The position numbers were made by a program, and so were the translations under genes. A stretch of 64,000 nt of DNA from Saprospiraceae bacterium (GTDB lineage Bacteria > Bacteroidota > Bacteroidia > Chitinophagales > Saprospiraceae): contig JALWSS010000026.1 of NCBI GenBank assembly GCA_026993525.1, positions 1-64,000 of the forward strand. The letters run 5' to 3'. The notes under the pieces are model-generated. The model ran no database searches. It was not told the origin of the DNA and worked only from the letters and a program-made list of their open reading frames with translations. The number at the start of each line of letters is the position of its first letter. Position 1 is the first letter of the stretch. Positions 53,520 to 63,506 of this stretch are shown piece by piece.

Positions 53520-54523
53520 TCTGAAAATCTTGAGTAATCGCCGATGCTGACATCGGAAAAACGGCCGGTGTAGCGCACGTGGTTTCCGATCATGGCATCC
53601 GACAAAATCGCCTTTTGCACGATGGCGTCGTCCTGAATAACGCTGTTGCGAACAATAGTGTTTTCAATGCGGGTATTGGCACCCACGGAAACATGGGGCC
53701 CTACCACGGAGTTGATGATGCGGGTGCCGGCACCAATGTAGCAAGGTTGGATGATTGTGGCGTTCTCGAAGACGGCATCTTCGGCAATCAGTTGCTCGGT
53801 TTCGGCTTTGATTTCGAGCATGCGCCTGTTGGTGTCAATGATGTTTTGCTTGTTGCCGCAGTCCAGCCATTCCTCGATGGGGGCTGCTTTGAAGCGGGTG
53901 CCCTGCGCCTTCATGTTTTCCAGCACGGAAGTGATCTGGTACTCGCCTTTGTCTTTGATGTCTTCGTGGATGAGACGTTCTATTTCGGCGCGCAGATATT
54001 CGCCGTCACGCACATAGTACAAGCCAACGATGGCCTGGTCAGAAACGAAAACCGGGGATTTTTCCACAAACTCGGTGATGTAATCCTGATCGTCGGTTTT
54101 CACCACACCGAAGGAGGAGGGGTCTTCAACTTTTTTTACCCAGATCACGCCGTCTTCGTTGAGGCCGAAATGAAAATCGGCCTTGAAGAGGGTGTCCGAG
54201 AAAGCCAGAAAAACATTGCCTTTGAGGCTGGGCGCCGCACACCCGATGGCATGGGCCACCCCGAGGGGTTTGTCCTGGTAATAGATACTGGCTTTGGCGC
54301 CAAAGCTGGCGGCTATATCTGCCAGTTGTTTTTCCACTTCTTTTCCGAAATCACCGATGACATAGGCAATTTCTTCCACCTTTCCGGAGTATCCGGAAGT
54401 GAGGTCTTCCACGATGCGCTGGACCATGGGTTTGCCGGCGATGGGGATCAGTGGTTTCGGAAGCGTTAGGGTATGTGGCCGCAGGCGGGTGCCGCGTCCG
54501 GCCATGGGGATGATGATTCTCAT
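53516..54523 (-). CDS. Sugar nucleotidyltransferase with left-handed beta-helix tail (paralogue 2)
   Basis: The 335-residue protein has the nucleotidyltransferase signature RIIIPMAGRGTRLRPHTLTLP, here with the normal GRGTRL loop. The catalytic Asp is in FSDTLFKADF, the Lys/Asp region is WLDCGNKQNIIDTN, and a hexapeptide tail occupies about 260-330. It resembles glucose-1-phosphate thymidylyltransferase and paralogue 1 at 49091. The ATG at 54523 starts the motif; an upstream in-frame start at 54589 is unlikely. It is the first gene of a two-gene unit with the TPR protein. Confidence 0.92.
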   Translation of the reverse strand: MRIIIPMAGRGTRLRPHTLTLPKPLIPIAGKPMVQRIVEDLTSGYSGKVEEIAYVIGDFGKEVEKQLADIAASFGAKASIYYQDKPLGVAHAIGCAAPSLKGNVFLAFSDTLFKADFHFGLNEDGVIWVKKVEDPSSFGVVKTDDQDYITEFVEKSPVFVSDQAIVGLYYVRDGEYLRAEIERLIHEDIKDKGEYQITSVLENMKAQGTRFKAAPIEEWLDCGNKQNIIDTNRRMLEIKAETEQLIAEDAVFENATIIQPCYIGAGTRIINSVVGPHVSVGANTRIENTIVRNSVIQDDAIVQKAILSDAMIGNHVRYTGRFSDVSIGDYSRFSE

Positions 54524-54657
54524 TGATGATATTGGTTTGGGTTCAAAGCTCAGCCCTTTGCAATTTCCTTCGGCAAAAATACTGCTCAACGTTGATCATT
54601 CAGCGCTGAACCCGGGCTTGCACCGTGTTCCGCTTCCCGGATTGCAAAATTCATTCC

Positions 54658-55089
54658 TCAGCTGCCGGTGCTGCCAAAGCCTCCGGCTCCTCGTTCGGAA
54701 TCAGAGAGTGTTTCCACTTCTTCCCAGGTCACCTGCTCATAGCGGGCTATGACCATCTGAGCGATGCGTTCACCGGGGGCAATAGTTTGTTCTTCTCCGG
54801 AGAGGTTGATGATGATGACCTTGATTTCGCCGCGGTAATCGCTGTCTATGGTGCCGGGGGTGTTCACCAGCGAAAGCCCTTTTTTGATGGCCAGGCCGCT
54901 TCGGGGCCGTATCTGTGCCTCATAGCCCTGGGGCAGTTCGATGAAAAGGCCGGTGGGCACCAGTTGCCGCTCCAGTGGCGAGAGCGTCAATTCTTCTTCT
55001 ATGTTGGCCCGCAGGTCCATGCCGGCGCTGCCGCCGGTTTCGTACCGGGGAAGATCGTGACCTGACGTGTTGACGATTCTGACTTTCAT
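54658..55089 (-). CDS. dut: Deoxyuridine 5'-triphosphate nucleotidohydrolase
   Basis: The 143-residue trimeric enzyme hydrolyses dUTP to dUMP and so keeps uracil out of DNA. All five family motifs are visible: [41 protein letters not shown] and the C-terminal [10 protein letters not shown] that closes over the active site. It follows pyk in the same direction after 26 bp. Confidence 0.97.
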   Translation of the reverse strand: MKVRIVNTSGHDLPRYETGGSAGMDLRANIEEELTLSPLERQLVPTGLFIELPQGYEAQIRPRSGLAIKKGLSLVNTPGTIDSDYRGEIKVIIINLSGEEQTIAPGERIAQMVIARYEQVTWEEVETLSDSERGAGGFGSTGS

Positions 55090-55115
55090 AGTTATTTGCT
55101 TAGGTGTGCGTGGTT

Positions 55116-56549
55116 CTACTCCACTTCTGTGATCTTCAGCATGTTGGTGCGCTTTCGGGCATGCAGGGGCATGGCGCCAACGTTGACGACGTAGTCTCCC
55201 TCCTCGAGTTTTCCGTGCTTTTTCAGAATGTCAACCACATCGGAAATGGTTTCATCGGTGGTGGTAAACCGGTCGTAATAGTACCCCTGTACACCCCACA
55301 CCAGGTTGAGGGTAGCCAGCATGTACATCCGGTCGGAAAAGATGAAGATTTTCCGCTTTGGCCGGCAGGAAGAGATTTTAAAAGCGGTGTAGCCCTGGAC
55401 GGTCAACCCGATCAGCGCTTTGGCAGCTATTTCTTCGGCAACATCAACGGCGGCAAAACAGATTACGTCGCTGTGGAAGGTGCTCGCTTTGGGAACGGCC
55501 CTCGGTGGTTCTACATGGAAGCTCTCATCATTTTCCACAGCGGCGATGATCTTGTTCATCGTCTGCACGACCTGAACGGGGTATTTGCCCACAGCGGTTT
55601 CACCACTGAGCATTACGGCATCCGTCCCGTCCAGTACGGCGTTGGCCACGTCCGTCACTTCCGGCCTGGAAGGTGTGGGGTTGTCTATCATTGATTCCAT
55701 CATCTGAGTGGCAACAATGACCGGCCGGGCCCTTTGCAGGCACTTGCGTATGATGTTCTTCTGTATCAATGGCAGGTTTTCTATCGGCACCTCTATGCCC
55801 AGATCGCCCCGTGCGATCATGATGCCGTTGGAAGCCTTGATGATCTTGTCAATGTTGTCAATGGCCTCCGGTTTTTCAATTTTGGCGATGACTTTGGCCG
55901 GATGACCTCTTTTCTCTATGCGCCTGCGCAGGTCTTTAATGTCTTTGGCTGAGCGGACAAAGGACAGGGCAATCCAGTTGACAGGCTGGGTCAGGATAAA
56001 GTCCAGGTCCGAGAGGTCTTTTTCGGTAAGTGCCGGCAGGCTGACCCTGGTGTTGGGCAGGTTGACACCCTTTCGGGATTTCAGTGGCCCGCCGTTGAGA
56101 ACTTTTAGCCGGACGGTGTCTTTTTTGTTGGTTTCCACCACTTCCAACCTGATCTTACCGTCGTCAACGAGAACAACTTCTCCCACATGCACGTCAGAGG
56201 CCAGTTGTTGGTAGCTCATGTAAATGTGCTCCCTGGTGCCTTCGCATTCGTAGTTCACGAAGGTTATCTCATCGCCATCCTTCAGCATTAACGGCTCGTT
56301 CCTGATGGAACCGACCCTGAGTTTTGGCCCCTGGAGGTCAGCCAATATTCCCACGTGGGTGTCATAGGTTTCGTTGATATGGGTGATGTGCTGGATGACC
56401 TTCCGGTGCTGCTCGTGCGTTCCGTGGGAAAAGTTGAGACGAAAAACATCCACGCCGGTTTTTACAAGATTGAGCAACACTTCGTAGCGGTTGCTGGCCG
56501 GCCCCACAGTGGCCACTATTTTGGTATTATTATGAAAAGTTTCATTCAT
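55116..56549 (-). CDS. pyk: Pyruvate kinase
   Basis: The 477-residue glycolytic enzyme converts phosphoenolpyruvate and ADP to pyruvate and ATP. Seen parts are [11 protein letters not shown] (start), [24 protein letters not shown], the small B domain (about 72-170), catalytic Lys in [15 protein letters not shown], metal site [12 protein letters not shown], and [30 protein letters not shown]. The regulatory C domain is complete. The ATG at 56549 is preferred over a start six codons upstream. It is cotranscribed with dut. Confidence 0.97.
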   Translation of the reverse strand: MNETFHNNTKIVATVGPASNRYEVLLNLVKTGVDVFRLNFSHGTHEQHRKVIQHITHINETYDTHVGILADLQGPKLRVGSIRNEPLMLKDGDEITFVNYECEGTREHIYMSYQQLASDVHVGEVVLVDDGKIRLEVVETNKKDTVRLKVLNGGPLKSRKGVNLPNTRVSLPALTEKDLSDLDFILTQPVNWIALSFVRSAKDIKDLRRRIEKRGHPAKVIAKIEKPEAIDNIDKIIKASNGIMIARGDLGIEVPIENLPLIQKNIIRKCLQRARPVIVATQMMESMIDNPTPSRPEVTDVANAVLDGTDAVMLSGETAVGKYPVQVVQTMNKIIAAVENDESFHVEPPRAVPKASTFHSDVICFAAVDVAEEIAAKALIGLTVQGYTAFKISSCRPKRKIFIFSDRMYMLATLNLVWGVQGYYYDRFTTTDETISDVVDILKKHGKLEEGDYVVNVGAMPLHARKRTNMLKITEVE

Positions 56550-56932
56550 AAACCTGCTGAAAAGCAAATGGGGAGGTACAACAAATCGGCTTTTTAAAAG
56601 CTATCTCCTCAGCCCTCCTTATTGCAAAAGTGTGTAAAGTGCTTGGCAGTATCTGGTATTGCGGGCAACTGTAATGACTACCACTGTTTGTTTTATCAGC
56701 AGTACCTTTTGAAGAAGAGGGCCAAAAGTACACTACTGCGCTTTTCTGTCAAACAGCGCGGGGATTTTTTGCCTGTACCTGACTGTTCGCCAACACGGCC
56801 TTTGATCAGGTGTGTACAGGCATTCTTGCCCCGGCAGCATCCAAAATGTGTGGCAAATATTTTTTTGAATAGGGGCAGAATCTCTTTCTTTGCGGAAAAT
56901 TTCACAAACACACTTCTAAAAGAGTTTCGCTT
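56550..56932. other. Divergent promoter region of pyk and acpP (383 bp)
   Basis: No gene was recognised. Just before acpP, TTTG at 56864-56867 and TTTCTTTG at 56885-56892 are spaced like the Bacteroidota promoter pair TTTG / TAnnTTTG (17-bp spacer, one mismatch in the second box). This would give a leader of about 35 nt. The remainder has no strong hairpin. Confidence 0.45.
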
Positions 56933-57169
56933 ATGTCTAGCATTGCAGAACGCGTTACCAAGATCATCGTTGACAAGTTGGGCGTTGATGAGTCAGAGAT
57001 CACGCCGGAGGCTTCGTTCACCAATGACCTCGGTGCTGATTCACTTGACACCGTTGAGCTGATCATGGAACTGGAAAAAGAATTTGACATTTCCATCCCG
57101 GATGAGCAGGCCGAAAAGATCCAAACAGTAGGCCAGGCCATCGAATACCTGGAAGCCAACACCAAGTAA
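56933..57169 (+). CDS. acpP: Acyl carrier protein
   Basis: The 78-residue acidic protein carries growing acyl chains in fatty acid synthesis. The phosphopantetheine Ser is in [12 protein letters not shown] (Ser37). The four-helix layout and length are normal. A terminator follows, and then fabF in the same direction, the usual Bacteroidota order. Confidence 0.98.
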   Translation: MSSIAERVTKIIVDKLGVDESEITPEASFTNDLGADSLDTVELIMELEKEFDISIPDEQAEKIQTVGQAIEYLEANTK

Positions 57170-57195
57170 GCTTTCAGTACCTGATTCATTAAATC

Positions 57196-57229
57196 AAAAA
57201 CCGGCAGAGTTTTATCCTCTCCGGTTTTT
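57196..57229 (+). terminator. Terminator between acpP and fabF
   Basis: AAAAACCGG pairs with CCGGTTTTT, with an inner AGAG/CTCT stem and a short loop, followed by more T (GGTTTTTCTTC). It may be partial, lowering fabF expression relative to acpP. Confidence 0.85.
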
Positions 57230-57318
57230 GGTTTTTCTTCTGAGAAGTTCTTTCACCGGACAGCTTCCGCTATTTACACATTCCGACATTACATCGCTGT
57301 CCTTCACAAAATGATCGT

Positions 57319-58566
57319 ATGAGAAGGGTTGTAATAACTGGAATGGGTGCGCTTACACCCATCGGGAACAATACTCAGGCATACCTCGAAGGCCTTCAGA
57401 AGGGACAAAGTGGCGCCAACCCCATTACCTATTTTGATACTTCAGCCTACAAAACCAGGTTTGCCTGTGAGCTGAAGAAGTTCAATCCTGAAGATTTTCT
57501 CCATCGTCGTGAATTGCGCCGCCAGGACCGGTTTTCCGTCTATGCAATGGTTACCACTGAAGAAGCCATCAACATGGCCGGGCTGGAACCTGAGAAACTG
57601 GACCTCGATCGCGTCGGGGTAATCTTTGCCTCCGGTATCGGAGGCATGAAAACCCTGGAAGATGAAATCGAGGCCCATGCCCACCGCGATGGTGTACCCC
57701 GTTTCAACCCCTTCCTCATTCCAAAAATGATCATAGACATTGCGCCGGGACTGATTTCCATGAAGTACGGTTTCCGGGGCATCAATTTCAGCACTGTGTC
57801 TGCCTGTGCTTCGTCCACCCACGCCATCATGGTAGCCTATGATGCCATCAGGCTGGGCAGAAACGATGTCATCGTAACAGGCGGTGCCGAGGCAGCCGTC
57901 ACCCAGGTGGGGCTCGGTGGTTTCAGCGCCATGAAAGCACTCTCTACCCGCAACGATGATTACCTGACCGCATCACGGCCGTTCGATGCTGAGCGCGATG
58001 GATTCGTGTTGGGTGAAGGCTCAGGCGCCCTCATTCTGGAAGAACTGGAACATGCGAAAAAAAGAGGAGCCACCATTTACGCAGAAGTAGCGGCAGCGGC
58101 AGCCACCGCCGATGCATACCACATCACTGCTCCGCACCCCGAAGGCCTTGGCGCGGCCAAGGTCATGGAAACCGCACTTGCCGAGGCTGGCATGAAACCT
58201 GAAGATGTAGATTACATCAATGTGCACGGAACCTCCACCCCACTGGGTGACATCTCCGAGATAAAAGCCATCCAGCAGGTCTTTGGCGATGCAGCCTACA
58301 AACTGAACATCAGTTCTACAAAGTCCATGACCGGCCATTTGCTCGGAGCTGCCGGTGCCATTGAAACCATTGCCGGAGTTCTGGCAATAAATAATAACTT
58401 TGTGCCACCCACGATCAATCACTTCACCGATGATCCTGAGATTGATGCAAAACTCAATCTGACCTTTAACGAAGCGCAGGAAAAAGAAGTAAATGCAATA
58501 CTGAGCAACACCTTCGGCTTCGGGGGTCACAATGCAACGGTGATAGTTAAGAAATACAAGGGTTGA
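57319..58566 (+). CDS. fabF: 3-oxoacyl-[acyl-carrier-protein] synthase II
   Basis: The 415-residue condensing enzyme elongates acyl-ACP with malonyl-ACP. The catalytic triad is in place: Cys in VSACASSTHAIM, His in NVHGTSTPLGD and His in SMTGHLLGAAG. The start MRRVVITGMGALTPIGNNT is typical. It lies between acpP and rnc, as in most members of the phylum. Confidence 0.97.
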   Translation: MRRVVITGMGALTPIGNNTQAYLEGLQKGQSGANPITYFDTSAYKTRFACELKKFNPEDFLHRRELRRQDRFSVYAMVTTEEAINMAGLEPEKLDLDRVGVIFASGIGGMKTLEDEIEAHAHRDGVPRFNPFLIPKMIIDIAPGLISMKYGFRGINFSTVSACASSTHAIMVAYDAIRLGRNDVIVTGGAEAAVTQVGLGGFSAMKALSTRNDDYLTASRPFDAERDGFVLGEGSGALILEELEHAKKRGATIYAEVAAAAATADAYHITAPHPEGLGAAKVMETALAEAGMKPEDVDYINVHGTSTPLGDISEIKAIQQVFGDAAYKLNISSTKSMTGHLLGAAGAIETIAGVLAINNNFVPPTINHFTDDPEIDAKLNLTFNEAQEKEVNAILSNTFGFGGHNATVIVKKYKG

Positions 58567-58928
58567 TGAAAAGGGGTGCAGTTGATTCGGAAGTCGAGAA
58601 CACCAAAAGGGTATGACCAACTGCACCTCCTGCCTGAAAGGAATTTGAATGGTGAAGGCTGTTTTCAGCGCTGTCCTTTTGACAGTGGCATTTGTGAAGC
58701 CGGAGTTGCAACAGTTATGCGAGTTAGGGGTCTTCCTTACTGATTGATTTCGACCTGTAACCCGCATCCCTTCCGGCCTTGCCAGCCCTGGACCCCGACA
58801 GGTATATCAACCGCATTTTTTTGAGGATCTGCCATGCAACACCTTTGCCTGATGGCAGTGATTTGGCTTTTAAACCGCACAACTGCGCCGTGCAGGACAA
58901 TGGGCGCTTTGTGCATTAATGATGCAAC
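58567..58928. other. Gap of 362 bp between fabF and rnc, with a long hairpin
   Basis: GGTGCAGTTG at 58575-58584 pairs with CAACTGCACC at 58618-58627 around a 33-nt loop right after the fabF stop. No T-run follows, so it may be an RNA-stability element rather than a terminator. No other feature was seen, and no gene is present. Confidence 0.6.
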
Positions 58929-59726
58929 ATGTTGGTAAGGCTACTTTTACGTTTTCGCAACAAGTTCTTCCACAGAGACCAGGAATTTGCGAAGAAAATA
59001 AGACCAATTCTCGGATTCACTCCCGCTCGTATTTCTCTTTTCAAACTCGCTTTTTCGCACAAGAGCAACCCCTCTGACAAAGCCTACGCCATGCAAAACA
59101 ACGAGCGCCTGGAATACCTGGGCGACGCCGTTTTGGGCACCGTGGTGGCGGAGTATCTGTTTCAGAAGTACCCCAATGCCAACGAGGGCTTTCTGACGAA
59201 GATGCGCTCCAAGATTGTGAAGCGAAACACCCTGAACAAGATAGGCGACAAGATGGGCCTCGACGTGCTGTTGCAGGAATACAGCCAGACCCGCCTCAGC
59301 CGCTCCATGCTGGGCAATGCGGTGGAAGCCCTGGTAGGAGCTGTTTACCTGGAGTCGGGTTACAGGGGAACCAAGCGCTTTGTCATCAATAAAATCCTGC
59401 GCAACTATGTGGACGTGCATGAGCTTGAAAGCTATGATGACAACTACAAAAGCCAATTGCTCGAACACTGCCAGAAAAACGGCCAAACCGTTTCCTACAA
59501 ACTTGTGGCCCGCTACAAGTTTGAAAAGCGGGATCGCTTCAAGGTGGCCGTGCTGGTAGATGGTAAAAAGCTGGCCACCGCCGATGACTTCAACAAAAAA
59601 AGCGCTGAACAAACAGCCTCGGAAAAAGCACTTGGTGTGCTCGGGCTGTTGAATGAAAACGGCGATGAATCCAAAGAGAAACCTGCCAAAAAGGGCAGAT
59701 CACAGCGAAGCCGGCAGGCCAATTGA
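58929..59726 (+). CDS. rnc: Ribonuclease III
   Basis: The 265-residue enzyme cuts double-stranded RNA in rRNA and mRNA processing. The catalytic domain holds the signature NERLEYLGDAVLGTVVAEYLF (acidic residues of the metal site) and the later conserved Glu in GNAVEALVGAVYLESG. The C-terminal double-stranded RNA-binding domain covers about 175-240 (KSQLLEHCQKNGQTVSYKLV). A basic tail follows (KKGRSQRSRQAN). Its stop TGA directly abuts the stop of the convergent hydantoinase gene, with no bases between. Confidence 0.96.
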   Translation: MLVRLLLRFRNKFFHRDQEFAKKIRPILGFTPARISLFKLAFSHKSNPSDKAYAMQNNERLEYLGDAVLGTVVAEYLFQKYPNANEGFLTKMRSKIVKRNTLNKIGDKMGLDVLLQEYSQTRLSRSMLGNAVEALVGAVYLESGYRGTKRFVINKILRNYVDVHELESYDDNYKSQLLEHCQKNGQTVSYKLVARYKFEKRDRFKVAVLVDGKKLATADDFNKKSAEQTASEKALGVLGLLNENGDESKEKPAKKGRSQRSRQAN

Positions 59727-62700
59727 TCACTTGCCAAAGCCCCCGCCTCCGGGTGTTTCTACAATTATTCTGTCACCGGGCGCTGCCCGGCAACTGTCCA
59801 CACCATCCAGCATCAATACTTCCCCTGACTTTTTGATCAGGCACTGTTTTCCCACCTTGCCAGGCTGCCCGCCTTCCAATCCGTATGGCTGCACCTTGCG
59901 GTGTTGGCTGAGCAGGGTCAGTTCCACTTCTTCGAGAAATTCCAGTTCTCTGATGATGCCATCACCGCCTTTCCATTTTCCACTGCCTCCGGAATTTTGC
60001 CGAAGGGAAAAACGGAGCAGGCGCACCGGGTAGCGGAGCTCCAGGTCTTCCGGGTCGGTGATGCGGGTGTTGGTCATGTGCTGGTGCACGGCGCTGCGGC
60101 CGTTGAACCCCTCCCCTGCGCCGGCGCCTCCGCCAATGGTTTCGTAGTAGCCGAAACGTTTGTTTCCGAAGAGCAGGTTGTTCATGGTGCCCTGGCTGCA
60201 GGCCGTTTTGGTCAGCGGTGCAAGGGCCTTCAGCAGGGTGTCGGTAAGGCGCTGGCTCACCTCCGTGTTGCCGCCCACCACTGCCGGGCATTTTTCCGGT
60301 TGGTCGTCGAAAAGGGGGGTGAGGAAGCTGCCTTCCGGCAATACAATTTCCACGTCCTTCATCAGGCCCTCGTTGAGCGGGATCTCCCGCCGGCACAAGA
60401 GCCGCAAGACGTATATGACCACGCTGTGTACAATGGCGATGTTGGCGTTCAGGTTGAAGGGATGCACGCCCGACGAACCGGTGAAATCTATGCGCACCTT
60501 TCCGGCTCCGATCTGGACACGGACGGCGATTATGTGGCCGTCGTCCAAAGATTCTTCGGCGGCGAAAACATTGCCCCGCCAGGGGCGAAGGGCCGTGTTC
60601 AAAGACCCGGCAGCCGTATCCTGAAGGGCCTTCATGTACCTGTGTACGGTCTCGATGCCGTGTTTGGCTGCAAGCTGCCTCAGCATGCCGGCACCCTTGC
60701 GCAGCGAGGCGTAAGCGGCGTTGAGGTCAGCCAGGTTTTCCGAAGGGGAGCGGCTGGGCCAGGGGCTGCTTTTCAGCAGCCGTTCTGTTTGCTGCCACCT
60801 TACTTTTCCTCCTTCGGCAAACAACATGGGCGGGAATACCACCCCCTCTTCGGCCAGGTTGCGGGCGTCGGGGGGCATGGAGCCGGGCCGCCTGCCGCCA
60901 AGCTCCGCATGGTGCGCCCGGTTGATGACATATCCGAGCAAGCTGCCGCCGCTTTCTGTTTCGAAAACCGGCATCAGCAGGGTGATGTCGGGCAGGTGGG
61001 AACCGCCGTACTTCGGGTGGTTGGTAATGAGTACATCGCCGGGGCCCGGCTGTATTTTTTGCAACATCAGCCTGGCGCAGATGCCCAGGCTGCCCAGGTG
61101 AACCGGAATGTGGGGGGCGTTGACCAGCAGGCGGGCGTCGGGGCTGAGCACGGCGCAGGAAAAGTCCAGCCGCTCTTTGATGTTGACCGAAAAAGCGGTG
61201 CGCTGAAGCAGGACCCCCATTTCTCCGGCTATGGCTGAAAAGCGGTTGGTGAACAACTCCAGGTTGATGGGATCAATGTTTTGCTTTTGGGCAGCTTTTG
61301 CTTTTGAGGGCGCTTTTCTTGTGTGCCTGAGCACCAGATTTTTTCCCGGCAGCACCTCCAGTGTCCAGCCTTCGGGCAGCCAGGCGGTGGCGTTGTCGTT
61401 GAGCAGAATGGCCGGGCCATTCAGGGTTTCTCCTTCGGCAAACCGGTCCCAGTGCTTTGCCAACCCGTTTTCCGGAACGGCCCCGGAAGCCTGCCCCGGA
61501 GGCAACACCTCAAATGCCTGCGGAGCCCGGGCAAACACTTTGATGCTTTCCACCTCGATGCTGTGCCCTTCGGGAAAATGGTTGAACAGCTCCCGGTATT
61601 GCCGCTCAAAAGCATCGGCTAAACGGTTGGGGTCGCCTTCCCAGGTGATCTCCAGGCTTTGCTCCTGGCCTTTGAAACGCAGGTACAGCAACACCTCGCC
61701 CAGCCTGGCCATTTCCTCCGCAACGCCTTCCCGGGCCAATGCACGGATGGCCTCCTGCCCGGCCTCGTCAATCCATTGCGCCAGCGAAGGGCCGCAAGCT
61801 GAAAGTGCCTGCAAAACCTGACGGTGTACGAAGCGCTCCACCGCCGCCGCACCGATCCCGAAAGCGCTCAAAAGCCCACCATCGTAAGGCAGGATGACGG
61901 TTTCGATGCCGAGCTGCCGGGCGATGCTGCATCCGTGCAAGCCACCCGCACCGCCAAAAACCAGCAGGGCGTACTCCCGTGGATCGAAGCCTTTGGCCAC
62001 CGAAATGCGCCGGATGGCATCGGCCATTTTTTCATCGGCAATGGCTTCGAAGCCTTTTAGCAGTTCCCGTCTGCTGTACTCGATTCCCGACCGGTTGGCA
62101 ACCTCATCGGCTACCTCCTGGAGGGCTTGCGCTGCGGCCTCCCGGCTCACGGGAATGCCCATTGCCGGGGGAGCCAGCTTGCCGAGGAGCAGGTTTACGT
62201 CGGTGATGGTGAGCGGGCCGCCGGCACCGTAGCAGGCCGGACCGGGGCTGGCGCCGGCACTTTCAGGGCCTACACAGAGCTTGTGCCCGTCGAACCAGCA
62301 GACGGAGCCGCCACCGGCAGCCACGGTCTCGATGCTGAGGCAGGGCAGGGCGAGCTCCACGCCGCCGACTTTTGTACGGTAGGTGTAGTCGTATTTGCCG
62401 TCAAAGCGGGCCGTATCGGTGCTGGTGCCGCCCATGTCGAGGGTGAGCACTTTGTCGTAGCCCAGCGAACGGGCAACGGCCGCCGCCCCGACAACTCCGC
62501 CTGCCGGGCCGCTCAGCAAGCTGTCTTTTGCATGAAACTGCCGGGCCGGGTTGAGGCCGCCGGCACTGCTCATCACGTGCAGCCGGCTGCCCCGTGGCAT
62601 CGCCCCTTCTATTTTCCGAAGGTAATCATCCAGGATGGGGGTGAGCCCGGCATTCACCAGGGTGGTCATCTGGCGGGGGTAGAGCTTGATGGCGGGCATC

Positions 62701-63500
62701 AGCTCGTGGCTGAGGGAGATGTATTCCCGCTTACCGGAACCGGCATTGCGCAGCGAGGCACCAATGGCGCGTTCATGGGCGGGGTTTTTCCAGGCATTCA
62801 ACAAGGCCACAGCAACACTCGAAAGACCGGATTTCTTTACTTCCCCGATGAGGGCATCGAGTTGAGGCTCGTCCAGGGCTTTCAGCACGGTGCCATCGGC
62901 GGCCACCCTTTCGTCCACCTCGATCACCTTCCGGTGCAGTTTCACCGCTTCGGGGATGTTCAGTTGGAACAGGTTGGGTCGCTGTTGGGTGCCGATGCCG
63001 GGCAAGTCGGCAAAGCCCCGGGTGGTGATGAGCAACACCGGAGCGGTTTTGCCTTCCAGCAGGGCGTTGGTGCCTTTGGTGGTGCCCAGCCGCATTTCCA
63101 TTGCCGGCAAGGGCCGGTGAAGGGGAGTGCCGGTGACCAGCCGGGCAGCCAGTACCGGAGCCTCCTCGCCGGCGCTGATCTCAAAGAAGGCCGGGAGTTT
63201 CAGACCAGCCGGCAGCCCGTCATCCAACTGGAGCAGCCCGTTTTTCAGGTCGGTTTTTTTTACCCTTCGCTGCGCAATGTCCGACCCCGGCAGCCGGAAG
63301 TGGTACCCTTCGAAAATGTCCTGTCCGGTGCTCCAGTTTTGGCTGATCTTTAGCCAACCATTGCCGCTGTTGCCGGCGATGCGTCCCCGCAGGCAGGCGC
63401 TGCTCAGCACTTTGCAACGGTGGATGTTGCCCGAAGGGCCAAGGGCAATACAATCTGTAAAAGTGCCGCCGGTGTCAATCCATATTTTCCAGTGGGGCAT
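59727..63500 (-). CDS. Fused hydantoinase A/B (5-oxoprolinase-like) protein
   Basis: The 1257-residue protein joins the two subunits that are separate in many bacteria. Residues about 1-690 are the HyuA half, an ASKHA ATPase-type fold (IDTGGTFTDCIALGPSG, GTTKGTNALLEGK, LSGPAGGVVGAA, TLDMGGTSTDTARFDG, FGGAGGLHGCSIA). Residues about 735-1257 are the HyuB half (NRFSAIAGEMGVLLQRTAFS, DVLITNHPKYGGSHLPDITL, FNGRSAVHQHMTNTRITDPE, TPGGGGFG). The fused form is the layout of ATP-dependent 5-oxoprolinases, which open 5-oxoproline to glutamate; hydantoinases are the alternative. It is followed on the same strand by the DUF1648 gene upstream with 6 bp between. Confidence 0.95.
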   Translation of the reverse strand: MPHWKIWIDTGGTFTDCIALGPSGNIHRCKVLSSACLRGRIAGNSGNGWLKISQNWSTGQDIFEGYHFRLPGSDIAQRRVKKTDLKNGLLQLDDGLPAGLKLPAFFEISAGEEAPVLAARLVTGTPLHRPLPAMEMRLGTTKGTNALLEGKTAPVLLITTRGFADLPGIGTQQRPNLFQLNIPEAVKLHRKVIEVDERVAADGTVLKALDEPQLDALIGEVKKSGLSSVAVALLNAWKNPAHERAIGASLRNAGSGKREYISLSHELMPAIKLYPRQMTTLVNAGLTPILDDYLRKIEGAMPRGSRLHVMSSAGGLNPARQFHAKDSLLSGPAGGVVGAAAVARSLGYDKVLTLDMGGTSTDTARFDGKYDYTYRTKVGGVELALPCLSIETVAAGGGSVCWFDGHKLCVGPESAGASPGPACYGAGGPLTITDVNLLLGKLAPPAMGIPVSREAAAQALQEVADEVANRSGIEYSRRELLKGFEAIADEKMADAIRRISVAKGFDPREYALLVFGGAGGLHGCSIARQLGIETVILPYDGGLLSAFGIGAAAVERFVHRQVLQALSACGPSLAQWIDEAGQEAIRALAREGVAEEMARLGEVLLYLRFKGQEQSLEITWEGDPNRLADAFERQYRELFNHFPEGHSIEVESIKVFARAPQAFEVLPPGQASGAVPENGLAKHWDRFAEGETLNGPAILLNDNATAWLPEGWTLEVLPGKNLVLRHTRKAPSKAKAAQKQNIDPINLELFTNRFSAIAGEMGVLLQRTAFSVNIKERLDFSCAVLSPDARLLVNAPHIPVHLGSLGICARLMLQKIQPGPGDVLITNHPKYGGSHLPDITLLMPVFETESGGSLLGYVINRAHHAELGGRRPGSMPPDARNLAEEGVVFPPMLFAEGGKVRWQQTERLLKSSPWPSRSPSENLADLNAAYASLRKGAGMLRQLAAKHGIETVHRYMKALQDTAAGSLNTALRPWRGNVFAAEESLDDGHIIAVRVQIGAGKVRIDFTGSSGVHPFNLNANIAIVHSVVIYVLRLLCRREIPLNEGLMKDVEIVLPEGSFLTPLFDDQPEKCPAVVGGNTEVSQRLTDTLLKALAPLTKTACSQGTMNNLLFGNKRFGYYETIGGGAGAGEGFNGRSAVHQHMTNTRITDPEDLELRYPVRLLRFSLRQNSGGSGKWKGGDGIIRELEFLEEVELTLLSQHRKVQPYGLEGGQPGKVGKQCLIKKSGEVLMLDGVDSCRAAPGDRIIVETPGGGGFGK

Positions 63501-63506
63501 GGCAGC

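Noticed and set aside
59901-63353. Two long plus-strand frames (445 and 408 codons)
   Set aside because: Both are antisense to the fused hydantoinase. High GC at third positions there opens long shadow frames, and neither shows a domain.
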